DNA of 11,877 nt, taken from Chryseobacterium sp. Its GTDB lineage: Bacteria > Bacteroidota > Bacteroidia > Flavobacteriales > Weeksellaceae. The notes below the pieces were generated by a model. The model was not told the origin of the DNA. It worked only from the letters and a program-made list of their open reading frames with translations, and did not search any database. The DNA is taken from positions 1-11,877 of the forward strand of contig JAGNPP010000056.1 in NCBI GenBank assembly GCA_017989575.1, written 5' to 3'. Below, piece by piece: positions 6,189 through 11,877 of this stretch (positions are counted from its first letter, which is position 1; the number at the start of each line of letters is the position of its first letter). A program made the translations under genes and the position numbers.

Positions 6189-6196
6189 TATATTTG
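6189..6196 (+). promoter_or_regulatory. -7 promoter box (TATATTTG) of the lipoprotein gene
   Basis: A full match to TAnnTTTG, 35 bases upstream of the ATG at 6232. It supports that start over the longer open frame reaching back to 6007. There is no good -33 TTTG; the dyad 6151-6168 occupies that place. Confidence 0.65.
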
Positions 6197-6231
6197 AGAA
6201 ATTAATTAAAATTAACCCTAATTTTCTAAAT

Positions 6232-7122
6232 ATGAATAAACAAATACTACTATTTTTTTTAATGTCAATAACTTTATTTTCTTGTAAAAAGGATTATAAA
6301 TATGTTGAAAAAATTGAAAGAGAAAGATTACTTGGCGGTGGAATCGATAGAGAAGATAAGGAAGAAGAATTCAAAGCTGAAAATGATACTTTAGCATATC
6401 TTGAGGCTTTCAAAAAGTTTGTAATTTCTCAAAAAGTTACAGTCGATATGAAAAAATCATTAGGGTCTTCTTCATCCACACCAATTAGTTTTAGTGTTTA
6501 TGATGATAAAGGAAAAGAGATTACTTACATTGATTTTCCAAATAAAGAAAAAAGAGAAAATGAAATAACAGAAAGCATTCTTTCTTTAGGTAATTCAATT
6601 CCAAAATCGGTTGTTAATACAAATAAGAGTAACATCGATTCTGCAAAAATCAAAGAATTAAAAACTTATTTTAAACAGAAAAAAGATGAGTTTTCACCTG
6701 AAGGAAAAACTTGGATAAAACCAAAATCTGCACCAGCATACACAAATCAAAATGGGATTTATTGTTATTTTCAAACTGAAAATAATATCCCTAGTAATTT
6801 AAGATTCAGAGTTCAATACTATTCTAGCGAATGGTTGTTTTTTGACAAAATTCAATTTTCGATTGATGGAAAAGCATATGAATATATTCCATTAAGTACA
6901 GAGACTGATTCTGGAGATGGAGGCTATATTTGGGAATGGTTTGATGAAAATGTTTCAACAGTTAATGATAAAGAATTATTAAAAGCTTTAGCAAATGCAA
7001 AATCAGCTAAAATGAAATTTATTGGTAGACAATATCACGATATAAAAAATATTTCCAAAGAACAATTAAATGGGATAAAAAGAACAATAGATTATTATAA
7101 AGCTTTAGGTGGAAGCTTATAG
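6232..7122 (+). CDS. Predicted lipoprotein of unknown function
   Basis: I do not recognise a named family. The protein has 296 residues and begins with a lipoprotein signal peptide: MNKQ, a hydrophobic stretch, then lipobox LFSC with the acylated Cys at 18, followed by KKD. The middle (about 25-160) is highly charged and likely helical or disordered. The C-terminal part (about 165-296) looks folded, with aromatic-rich segments and ends in a Lys-rich helix finishing YKALGGSL. It probably sits in the outer or inner membrane facing the periplasm. The frame is open back to 6007, but that extension overlaps the SUI1 gene and lies upstream of the TATATTTG promoter, so the start at 6232 is preferred. 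Base composition is clearly more A+T-rich than gpmI, the desaturase and map, which could mean horizontal gain or weak selection. The next gene has its own promoter. Confidence 0.75.
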   Translation: MNKQILLFFLMSITLFSCKKDYKYVEKIERERLLGGGIDREDKEEEFKAENDTLAYLEAFKKFVISQKVTVDMKKSLGSSSSTPISFSVYDDKGKEITYIDFPNKEKRENEITESILSLGNSIPKSVVNTNKSNIDSAKIKELKTYFKQKKDEFSPEGKTWIKPKSAPAYTNQNGIYCYFQTENNIPSNLRFRVQYYSSEWLFFDKIQFSIDGKAYEYIPLSTETDSGDGGYIWEWFDENVSTVNDKELLKALANAKSAKMKFIGRQYHDIKNISKEQLNGIKRTIDYYKALGGSL

Positions 7123-7179
7123 AAATTTCTAATCCGAAAAAAACACCCACCAAAATTCCCCATTCCCCATTCCATTTCG

Positions 7180-7187
7180 TAAATTTG
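7180..7187 (+). promoter_or_regulatory. -7 promoter box (TAAATTTG) of gpmI
   Basis: A full match to TAnnTTTG, 23 bases upstream of the gpmI ATG. No TTTG is found at the -33 position; instead a short tandem heptamer (ATTCCCC at 7155-7161 and 7162-7168, partial at 7169-7173) lies there. Confidence 0.65.
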
Positions 7188-7210
7188 TATAAACAAAATA
7201 AGAAATCAAA

Positions 7211-8737
7211 ATGTCAAAAAAAGCAATCCTTGCAATATTAGACGGCTGGGGAATCGGTCTTAATGACGAAGTTTCCGCTCTCAAACAAGCCAAAACGCCT
7301 TTTATAGATTACGCCCTTCAAACTTTTCCAAACACAACCCTCGAAGCAAGTGGTTTGGCGGTTGGTCTTCCCGCCGGACAAATGGGAAATTCCGAAGTTG
7401 GACATATGAATCTTGGCGCTGGTAGAGTAGTATATCAGAATCTAGTAAGACTAAATATGGCAGTTGAAACCGGAAGTCTCGGCAGAGAACACGTCATCCA
7501 AAACGCTTTCGAATACGCAAGAGCAAACAACAAAAAAGTACATTTCATCGGTTTGGTTTCCAACGGTGGCGTGCATTCCCATATCAATCACTTGAAAGGC
7601 TTATTGACCGCCGCTCACGAATTTGGATTGGACAAAAATGTTTTCGTTCACGCCTTTACAGACGGTAGAGATTGCGACCCGAAATCTGGAAAAGGTTTCA
7701 TCGAGGAACTTTTGACGCATATGAATTCAACCACGGGAAAACTGGCTTCTTTGATTGGCCGTTATTACGCGATGGACAGAGACAGACGTTGGGAGCGTGT
7801 GAAGTTAGCTTATGATCTGATGGTAAACGGCGTTGGAAAGGAAAGCAAAGATTTTGTACAATCGATTCAGGAATCTTATAATGAGGATGTAACGGATGAG
7901 TTCATCCAACCGATTGTAGCGATTCAAAACCATTTCCCGATTGGCAAGATTGAAGACCACGATGTTGTAATTTCTTTCAATTTCCGTACTGACAGAGGAC
8001 GTGAGATCACAGAAGTTTTGACACAGCACGATTTTCCAGAATATGGAATGAAAAAGCTGGATCTGTATTATGTGACTTTGACGAACTACGATAAATCCTT
8101 CCAAAACGTAAAAGTTGTTTTTGATGAGAACGTCCTTCAAAAAACAATGGGCGAAGTGTTGGAATCCGCAGGCAAATCCCAAATCAGAATTGCCGAAACA
8201 GAAAAATATCCACACGTGACTTTCTTCTTCTCAGGCGGTCGCGAGGCAGAATTTGTTCAGGAAAGAAGATTGCTTTGCCCAAGTCCAAAAGACGTTGCAA
8301 CCTACGATTTGAAACCAGAAATGTCCGCTTACGACATTACCAATTCCATCGTTCCAGAATTGGAAAACGGAACAGCAGATTTTGTGGTTCTCAACTTTGC
8401 GAATACAGATATGGTAGGTCACACAGGCGTTTTCTCAGCAGCGGTTAAGGCGGCAGAAGTTGTTGACGAGTGCATTCAAAAAGTCGCAACTACGGCTTAC
8501 GACAATGGTTATGCGGTTTTCATCTTAGCTGACCACGGAAACTCGGATGTGATGATCAATCCAGATGGTTCTCCAAACACGCAACATTCCACAAACTTGG
8601 TTCCGCTAATCGTGATGGACAAAGAGCATACTTGGAATTTGACGCCAGGAAAATTGGGCGACGTTGCACCAACTATTTTGAAAGTAATGGGCGTGGATAT
8701 TCCGGAAGAAATGACTGGAAATATTATAGCAAACTAA
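7211..8737 (+). CDS. gpmI: 2,3-bisphosphoglycerate-independent phosphoglycerate mutase
   Basis: Interconverts 3-phosphoglycerate and 2-phosphoglycerate in glycolysis and gluconeogenesis, using two Mn2+ ions and a phosphoserine intermediate. The 508 residues match the usual length of about 510. The alkaline-phosphatase-like fold is complete: first metal site D11 (LDGWG), catalytic S61 in GQMGNSEVGH, substrate residues H122, D151/R153 (TDGRD), R184 and R190/R192 in GRYYAMDRDRRWER, R259/R262 in the FRTDRGRE segment, K332 in ETEKYPHVTFF, and metal ligands D400 and H404 (NTDMVGH), D441 and H442 (LADHGNSD) and H459 (TQHST). The gene has its own promoter upstream and a terminator downstream, so it is transcribed alone. 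Its more G+C-rich codons compared with the preceding lipoprotein fit a highly expressed core gene. The start ATG at 7211 gives the family-typical N-terminus MSKKAILAILDGWG. Confidence 0.98.
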   Translation: MSKKAILAILDGWGIGLNDEVSALKQAKTPFIDYALQTFPNTTLEASGLAVGLPAGQMGNSEVGHMNLGAGRVVYQNLVRLNMAVETGSLGREHVIQNAFEYARANNKKVHFIGLVSNGGVHSHINHLKGLLTAAHEFGLDKNVFVHAFTDGRDCDPKSGKGFIEELLTHMNSTTGKLASLIGRYYAMDRDRRWERVKLAYDLMVNGVGKESKDFVQSIQESYNEDVTDEFIQPIVAIQNHFPIGKIEDHDVVISFNFRTDRGREITEVLTQHDFPEYGMKKLDLYYVTLTNYDKSFQNVKVVFDENVLQKTMGEVLESAGKSQIRIAETEKYPHVTFFFSGGREAEFVQERRLLCPSPKDVATYDLKPEMSAYDITNSIVPELENGTADFVVLNFANTDMVGHTGVFSAAVKAAEVVDECIQKVATTAYDNGYAVFILADHGNSDVMINPDGSPNTQHSTNLVPLIVMDKEHTWNLTPGKLGDVAPTILKVMGVDIPEEMTGNIIAN

Positions 8738-8755
8738 AAGAAACTAGAAATTTTC

Positions 8756-8773
8756 CTCCCTTTAGGGTTGGGG
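8756..8773. repeat. Copy of the CCCTTTAGGGTTGGGG intergenic repeat
   Basis: Identical over 18 bases to 3467-3484, and inverted relative to the arm at 3422-3440. It is located between the gpmI stop and the gpmI terminator, so both occurrences of this repeat lie between a stop codon and a terminator. Confidence 0.75.
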
Positions 8774-8792
8774 TAAAGAAAATTTAAAATAC

Positions 8793-8821
8793 AAAGTCGG
8801 TTTTTAAAGCCGGCTTTTTTT
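8793..8821 (+). terminator. Rho-independent terminator of gpmI
   Basis: An 8-bp stem with one G-U pair (8793-8800 with 8810-8817) and a 9-nt loop runs into seven U residues (8815-8821). It lies 56 bases past the gpmI stop. Confidence 0.9.
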
Positions 8822-8834
8822 ATTAAAATTATTT

Positions 8835-8940
8835 GGGCAGCTATTTCCGCCTGTAGTTTATCCTGAGCTTGTCGAAGGGTTCCACCTTTTGTTGCCTTAG
8901 CAGGTCTAGCTGCAAGAGAGTGCTATCAAGTCGGGCTGCA
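8835..8940. repeat. Probable dispersed intergenic repeat element, composite
   Basis: Part of the 343-bp gap 8738-9080. The stretch is more G+C-rich than its surroundings and codes for nothing convincing. It starts GGGCAGCTATTTCCGC and ends GCTATCAAGTCGGGCTGC, ends that I associate with dispersed flavobacterial repeats. Inside, at about 8858-8880, is TCCTGAGCTTGTCGAAGG, a sequence I recall as a widespread bacterial intergenic repeat, so one repeat may have landed in another. This is recognition from memory; only a genome-wide count can confirm it. The rest of the gap (8941-9047) shows two spaced 8-mers and no gene. Confidence 0.5.
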
Positions 8941-8996
8941 ATCAATTCGAGTATTGGATCAAACTTTATTAACTTGTCAAACAACAGCTTAATACT

Positions 8997-9014
8997 CACA
9001 AACTATCACAAACT
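8997..9014 (+). promoter_or_regulatory. Two CACAAACT half-sites one helical turn apart, upstream of the desaturase
   Basis: CACAAACT occurs at 8997-9004 and 9007-9014, a 10-base period that puts both on the same DNA face, about 34-51 bases upstream of the desaturase -7 box. An activator site is possible; chance is not excluded. Confidence 0.25.
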
Positions 9015-9047
9015 TCGTTTGATTAATATCCATTGGTATGATTTTGT

Positions 9048-9055
9048 TATATTTG
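9048..9055 (+). promoter_or_regulatory. -7 promoter box (TATATTTG) of the desaturase gene
   Basis: A full match to TAnnTTTG, 25 bases upstream of the ATG at 9081. The nearest TTTG (9018-9021) is 26 bases away, longer than the usual spacing of about 19-21, so this promoter may need an activator. Confidence 0.65.
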
Positions 9056-9080
9056 AAACAATAAAATAAGATTCAGATTA

Positions 9081-10058
9081 ATGCACGAAAAAGAGTTACA
9101 AATAGAGGTGATGAGATCGATGGAAAAGAATATGGACGAGTTTATCGCATCATATCTTACACCGATCGAAAAAATATGGCAACCTTCGGATTTCCTTCCG
9201 GACAGTTCTAGCGAAAATTTCAAATACGAAATCGAGGAACTGCAAACGTTTGCCAGGGAAATGCCTTATGACCTTTTCGTAACATTGATTGGTGATTGCA
9301 TCACAGAAGAAGCGTTGCCAACTTACGAATCGTGGTTGATGAACTTAGATGGTGTAAATCAAGAAAAAAATACAGGCTGGACCAAATGGATCAGAGCTTG
9401 GACAGCGGAAGAAAACCGCCACGGCGATCTTCTGGGAAAATATCTTTACCTCTGCGGTCGCGTCAATATGCGCGAGATGGAGATCACAACACAACATTTG
9501 ATCAGCGATGGTTTCGATATCGGAACGAGTTCAGATCCTTATAAAAACTTTGTTTATACTAGTTTTCAGGAAACGGCAACCAATATTTCCCACAGAAGAG
9601 TTGGGACTTTGGCAAAGCAATCTGGGAACAAAAAACTGGCACAAATGTGTGGTGTCATCGCAGCGGATGAAGCAAGACACGCCAAAGCTTACAAAGATTT
9701 TTCTTCTAGAATTTTCGAAATGGATGCCAGCGGAATGATGCTGGCCTTCGAAGATATGATGAAAAGGAAAATCGTAATGCCAGCACATTTGCTTAGAGAA
9801 TCTGGACAAAAAGCAGGTGAACTTTGGGAACATTTTTCTGATGCAGCGCAGAGAGCAATGGTTTACACAGCGCAAGATTACATCAATATTCTTTCTGATC
9901 TTTTGGACGAATGGAAAATCGATCAAATGAAAAATCTGAATGACCAAGCCGAAAGAGCCAGAGATTATCTAATGAAGTTACCAGACAGATTGCAAAGGAT
10001 CTCAGACAGGATCAAAACACCGGAACTGCCTTACAGTTTCAAATGGGTGAAAAATTAA
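9081..10058 (+). CDS. Soluble acyl-ACP desaturase (stearoyl-ACP desaturase family)
   Basis: Introduces a cis double bond into an acyl chain carried on acyl carrier protein, using O2 and ferredoxin-type electrons at a diiron centre. The 325 residues form one ferritin-like helical domain. The iron ligands match the plant stearoyl-ACP desaturase pattern: E76/E77 in GDCITEEALPTY, E111 and H114 in AEENRHG, E164 in SFQETAT, and E197 and H200 in ADEARHA. No transmembrane helices are present, unlike the membrane-bound acyl-lipid desaturases, so it acts in the cytosol on acyl-ACP. This would supply unsaturated fatty acids for membrane fluidity. The start at 9081 lies 25 bases after a consensus promoter box and the gene ends in a strong terminator, so it is a single-gene unit. 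Chain length and double-bond position cannot be read from the sequence. Confidence 0.95.
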   Translation: MHEKELQIEVMRSMEKNMDEFIASYLTPIEKIWQPSDFLPDSSSENFKYEIEELQTFAREMPYDLFVTLIGDCITEEALPTYESWLMNLDGVNQEKNTGWTKWIRAWTAEENRHGDLLGKYLYLCGRVNMREMEITTQHLISDGFDIGTSSDPYKNFVYTSFQETATNISHRRVGTLAKQSGNKKLAQMCGVIAADEARHAKAYKDFSSRIFEMDASGMMLAFEDMMKRKIVMPAHLLRESGQKAGELWEHFSDAAQRAMVYTAQDYINILSDLLDEWKIDQMKNLNDQAERARDYLMKLPDRLQRISDRIKTPELPYSFKWVKN

Positions 10059-10064
10059 AAATAT

Positions 10065-10090
10065 AATGCGCTATTTCAGCGCATTTTTTA
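10065..10090 (+). terminator. Rho-independent terminator of the desaturase gene
   Basis: A perfect 8-bp stem (10065-10072 with 10078-10085) with a 5-nt loop is followed by a U-run at 10084-10089. It starts 7 bases after the stop codon. Confidence 0.9.
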
Positions 10091-10167
10091 TGGGTTATAA
10101 TTAATTACCATAAAATTGCTCTGAATCTAAATCTAATTCTATCTTAAAAAGGAATTTATATAATTCG

Positions 10168-10175
10168 TATATTTG
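10168..10175 (+). promoter_or_regulatory. -7 promoter box (TATATTTG) of the HAD hydrolase gene
   Basis: A full match to TAnnTTTG, 25 bases upstream of the ATG at 10201. No clear TTTG is seen at the -33 position. Confidence 0.65.
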
Positions 10176-10200
10176 CACACCTATTTTTTATAAAACAACA

Positions 10201-10635
10201 ATGATCAAAAGCAACAAAAAACTAGCAATCGATTTCGATGGAACTATTGTGGATGATGCTTATCCAGGTATTGGAAAGGCTAAAACATTTGCATTCGAAA
10301 CGTTGAAGAAACTTCAAGGTGAAGGTTACAGATTGATACTTTGGACCTACAGACACGGAAAATCTTTGGAAGATGCTGTGGAATTTTGCAGAAAAAACGG
10401 TTTGGAATTTTACGCCATCAACTCAAGTTTCGAAGGTGAAGTTTTCGACCACGAAACACAATCCAGAAAATTGGACGCCGACCTTTTCATAGACGACAGA
10501 AATCTTGGCGGATTCCCAGGTTGGGGCGAGATCTACCAGATCATCAATGAAAGAATAGAATTCCAGGTTGCTGGTGGTGAAGTTCACGCTTACTCCAAAA
10601 TGAAAAAGGAAAAGAAAAAAGGCCTTTTTTGGTAA
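10201..10635 (+). CDS. Small HAD-superfamily hydrolase (BT0820-like)
   Basis: A protein of 144 residues with the core of the haloacid dehalogenase fold and no large cap. Motif I is DFDGTIVDD with nucleophile D11 and general acid/base D13. Motif II is the T49 in LILWTY, motif III is probably K90, and motif IV is the D98/D99 pair in LFIDDRN with Mg2+-binding acids. It is cytoplasmic, with no signal or membrane segment. The closest family I can name is the Bacteroides BT0820-type HAD hydrolase; a phosphatase activity is likely but the substrate is unknown. The Lys-rich tail (about 132-140, KMKKEKKKG) is not needed for the fold. It precedes map by 87 bases on the same strand; a long hairpin lies between, so it is unclear whether the two are co-transcribed. 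Confidence 0.87.
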   Translation: MIKSNKKLAIDFDGTIVDDAYPGIGKAKTFAFETLKKLQGEGYRLILWTYRHGKSLEDAVEFCRKNGLEFYAINSSFEGEVFDHETQSRKLDADLFIDDRNLGGFPGWGEIYQIINERIEFQVAGGEVHAYSKMKKEKKKGLFW

Positions 10636-10648
10636 AATTAAGGACGAA

Positions 10649-10708
10649 TAGATAATAGACGGATAGAACATAGACATAAGAGTCTATATTTTATCCGTCT
10701 ATTATCTA
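10649..10708 (+). other. 60-nt near-perfect hairpin in the HAD-map gap
   Basis: Arms 10649-10675 and 10682-10708 pair over 27 positions with one C-A mismatch (10669/10688) and one G-U pair (10666/10691), around a 6-nt loop. The outer 17 pairs are perfect. It fills most of the 87-base gap and ends 14 bases before the map start codon. No U-run follows, so it is not a typical terminator. A weak -7-like TATATTTT (10685-10692) lies within the right arm. It may be an RNA element, a transcript-processing or stability hairpin, or a mobile-repeat remnant. Confidence 0.8.
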
Positions 10709-10722
10709 AATATCTAAAAAAT

Positions 10723-11532
10723 ATGATTCAACTCAAAACAATAGAGGAGCTTCGGTTGATGAAGCAAAGTGCACGATTGGTTTCCCAGACTTTGGGAATG
10801 TTGGCTAAGGAAATAAAGCCGGGCGTTACAACCTTACATCTTGACAAATTAGCTTACGATTTTATCAAAGATCACGGTGCAGAACCTGCATTTTTAGGTT
10901 ATGGTGGATTTCCTGCATCACTTTGTATTTCGCCGAATGACCAAGTTGTTCACGGCATTCCAAACACAGAACCAGTAAAGGAAGGGACGATTTTGTCCGT
11001 AGATTGCGGTGTTTTCTGGAATGGTTTCGTGGGCGATCACGCTTACACTTTTGAAGTCGGTGAAGTGTCTGCCGAAGACAAAAAGTTGTTGAAAGTTGCG
11101 AAAGAATCCTTGTACAAAGGCATCGAGCAATGCGTGAGAGGAAAACGTGTTGGTGATATTTCAAACGCGATCCAAAAACATTGTGAGAAAGAAGGCTATG
11201 GCGTTGTCCGCGAATTGGTGGGACACGGCGTTGGTAGAAAAATGCACGAAGATCCTCAAGTTCCAAACTATGGAAAACCGGGAAGCGGAAAAGTCCTAAA
11301 AGACGGAATTGCGCTTGCTATCGAGCCAATGATCAACCTTGGAACCGAGAAAGTAAAATTCCATAATGATGGTTGGACGGTGACGACTTTGGACAACAAA
11401 ACATCCGCACATTTTGAACACGATGTTTGCATTATCAACGGAAAACCGGTTTTGCTTTCTACTTTTGATTATATCTACGAAGCTTTGGGAATCAAATCGG
11501 ATGAGGAAAAAGCTTTTCAGCTGGATTTTTAA
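10723..11532 (+). CDS. map: Type I methionine aminopeptidase
   Basis: Removes the initiator methionine from nascent proteins whose second residue is small; cytoplasmic and essential in most bacteria. The 269 residues and pita-bread fold are normal for type Ia. The full metal and substrate set is visible: H77 (VVHGIP), D94 (SVDCG), D105 (GDHAYTF), H168 (GHGVGR), H175 (KMHEDP), E201 (IEPM) and E232 (FEHDV). There is no N-terminal zinc-finger extension. Bacteria often encode map near ribosomal protein genes; here it stands apart, after a HAD hydrolase and before a transposase. I see no clear TAnnTTTG promoter in front, so it may be transcribed from the HAD promoter through the long hairpin. No conventional terminator follows; the hairpins at 11559-11673 may mark the end. 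Confidence 0.97.
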   Translation: MIQLKTIEELRLMKQSARLVSQTLGMLAKEIKPGVTTLHLDKLAYDFIKDHGAEPAFLGYGGFPASLCISPNDQVVHGIPNTEPVKEGTILSVDCGVFWNGFVGDHAYTFEVGEVSAEDKKLLKVAKESLYKGIEQCVRGKRVGDISNAIQKHCEKEGYGVVRELVGHGVGRKMHEDPQVPNYGKPGSGKVLKDGIALAIEPMINLGTEKVKFHNDGWTVTTLDNKTSAHFEHDVCIINGKPVLLSTFDYIYEALGIKSDEEKAFQLDF

Positions 11533-11558
11533 TTGATTTATTTTCAATGTTTTTCAAA

Positions 11559-11690
11559 GCAACGAAGTTGCGAAATATTGGTGGGATTTTAAGTTGTGTT
11601 GAATATTGAGCGACGAAGTCGTGACATATCGGTAGAAGCAAAACATTTATGATTTAACAAGGTGCGAAGCACCGAAATGTTGGTGAAAAA
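11559..11690 (+). repeat. Three REP-like hairpin repeats with a 51-bp period upstream of the transposase
   Basis: Each unit is a 5-bp stem around a GAA loop, then a conserved 13-nt tail. Unit 1: stem GCAAC/GTTGC at 11559-11571, tail GAAATATTGGTGG at 11572-11584. Unit 2: stem GCGAC/GTCGT at 11610-11622, tail GACATATCGGTAG at 11623-11635. Unit 3: stem GGTGC/GCACC at 11661-11673, tail GAAATGTTGGTGA at 11674-11686. Unit starts are exactly 51 bases apart although the spacers between them differ. The stems change on both sides and still pair (one G-U in unit 2). This is how REP elements recognised by REP-associated transposases look, and such a gene starts at 11714. Confidence 0.75.
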
Positions 11691-11713
11691 TACGATCGAT
11701 AAAATCTCTAATT

Positions 11714-11877
11714 ATGGCTGAATCTAATGGGACATATTCTCAAATCCATATTCAATTGATTTTTGCTGTGAAATATAGAGAGTCAGTCATAAAAACAAAT
11801 TGGAAAGAAGATCTTTATAAATATATTACTGGAATAATTCAAAATAATAATCACAAATTGTTGTGCATTAATGGAAT
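11714..11877 (+). CDS. tnpA: IS200-like / REP-associated tyrosine transposase (Y1_Tnp), N-terminal fragment
   Basis: Only the first 54 complete codons are present; the gene continues past the right edge. It starts MAESNGTYSQIHIQLIFAVK, which is the first beta-strand of IS200/IS605-type HUH transposases (pattern Y-x-x-I-H-I-x-x-I/V-F-x-V-K). It continues with a helical stretch, KEDLYKYITGIIQNNNHKLL, that is also typical. The catalytic His-x-His and Tyr would lie beyond the window and cannot be checked. These enzymes cut and join single-stranded DNA at hairpin ends. Domesticated relatives (RAYTs) act on REP hairpins rather than on their own element. The three hairpins just upstream favour a RAYT or an IS200-like element with structured left-end sequences. 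The start ATG at 11714 is the first in frame and lies 24 bases after the last hairpin tail. Confidence 0.85.
   Translation, partial: MAESNGTYSQIHIQLIFAVKYRESVIKTNWKEDLYKYITGIIQNNNHKLLCING

Noticed and set aside
6007..6231. A 75-codon N-terminal extension of the lipoprotein frame
   Set aside because: It overlaps the SUI1 gene on the other strand, lies upstream of the TATATTTG promoter box and would bury the lipoprotein signal peptide.
8869..9069. A 66-codon open frame in the gpmI-desaturase gap
   Set aside because: It runs across the repeat-like block and the desaturase promoter, has a low-complexity Ser/Asn-rich product and no recognisable motif.
9531..9947. A long open frame on the minus strand inside the desaturase gene
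   Set aside because: It is antisense to a complete diiron desaturase with all ligands conserved, and its product resembles no family and is rich in Cys, His and Phe as expected from reverse reading.
10615..10630. The palindrome AAAAAAGGCCTTTTTT at the end of the HAD gene, as a terminator
   Set aside because: It lies inside the coding sequence, its stem is only A-U pairs around a GGCC loop, and it is explained by the Lys-rich tail followed by Gly-Leu-Phe codons.
11559..11711. A short CRISPR array, because of the regular 51-bp spacing
   Set aside because: The repeat unit is only about 26 bases and not identical between copies; the stems differ by paired changes, the spacers lack array character, and no cas gene is present.

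Overview
The window looks like chromosome from a flavobacterium, most likely Chryseobacterium or a close relative in Weeksellaceae. This rests on low G+C, promoter boxes of the Bacteroidota form TAnnTTTG in front of several genes, a secreted peptidase with a C-terminal type IX secretion (T9SS) sorting domain, and short intergenic repeats of a kind common in this group. Genus is inferred from the overall look, since no database search was possible.

Left half (about 1-6048), all genes on the minus strand. In transcription order, from high to low coordinate: a SUI1/eIF1-like translation factor, an HI0933/BaiN-type flavoprotein, a uridine-phosphorylase-like nucleoside phosphorylase, a small LEA-like protein with three 11-residue repeats, a secreted M28 zinc peptidase, a sigma-54-type response regulator with no DNA-binding domain, and the first 33 codons of a MATE-family transporter that runs off the left edge. 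Three rho-independent terminators and several promoters suggest mostly single-gene transcription units. The SUI1 and flavoprotein genes may be co-transcribed.

Right half (about 6189-11877), all genes on the plus strand: an A+T-rich lipoprotein of unknown function, gpmI (cofactor-independent phosphoglycerate mutase), a soluble acyl-ACP desaturase, a small HAD-type hydrolase resembling BT0820, map (type I methionine aminopeptidase), and the start of an IS200-like/REP-associated transposase that runs off the right edge. The strand switch lies at 6049-6231, a divergent promoter region carrying a perfect dyad.

The genes are mostly housekeeping functions (glycolysis, N-terminal Met removal, nucleoside salvage, fatty-acid desaturation, translation) and do not form one pathway or an obvious defence, biosynthetic or secretion cluster. 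I see no convincing new multi-gene system. The most interesting material is between the genes. Three hairpins just upstream of the transposase sit exactly 51 bp apart; their stems differ in sequence but still pair, and each is followed by a conserved tail. A long near-perfect hairpin lies directly upstream of map. A 19-nt perfect inverted repeat has a third copy after gpmI. Two longer repeat-like elements fill the gaps after the M28 and gpmI genes.
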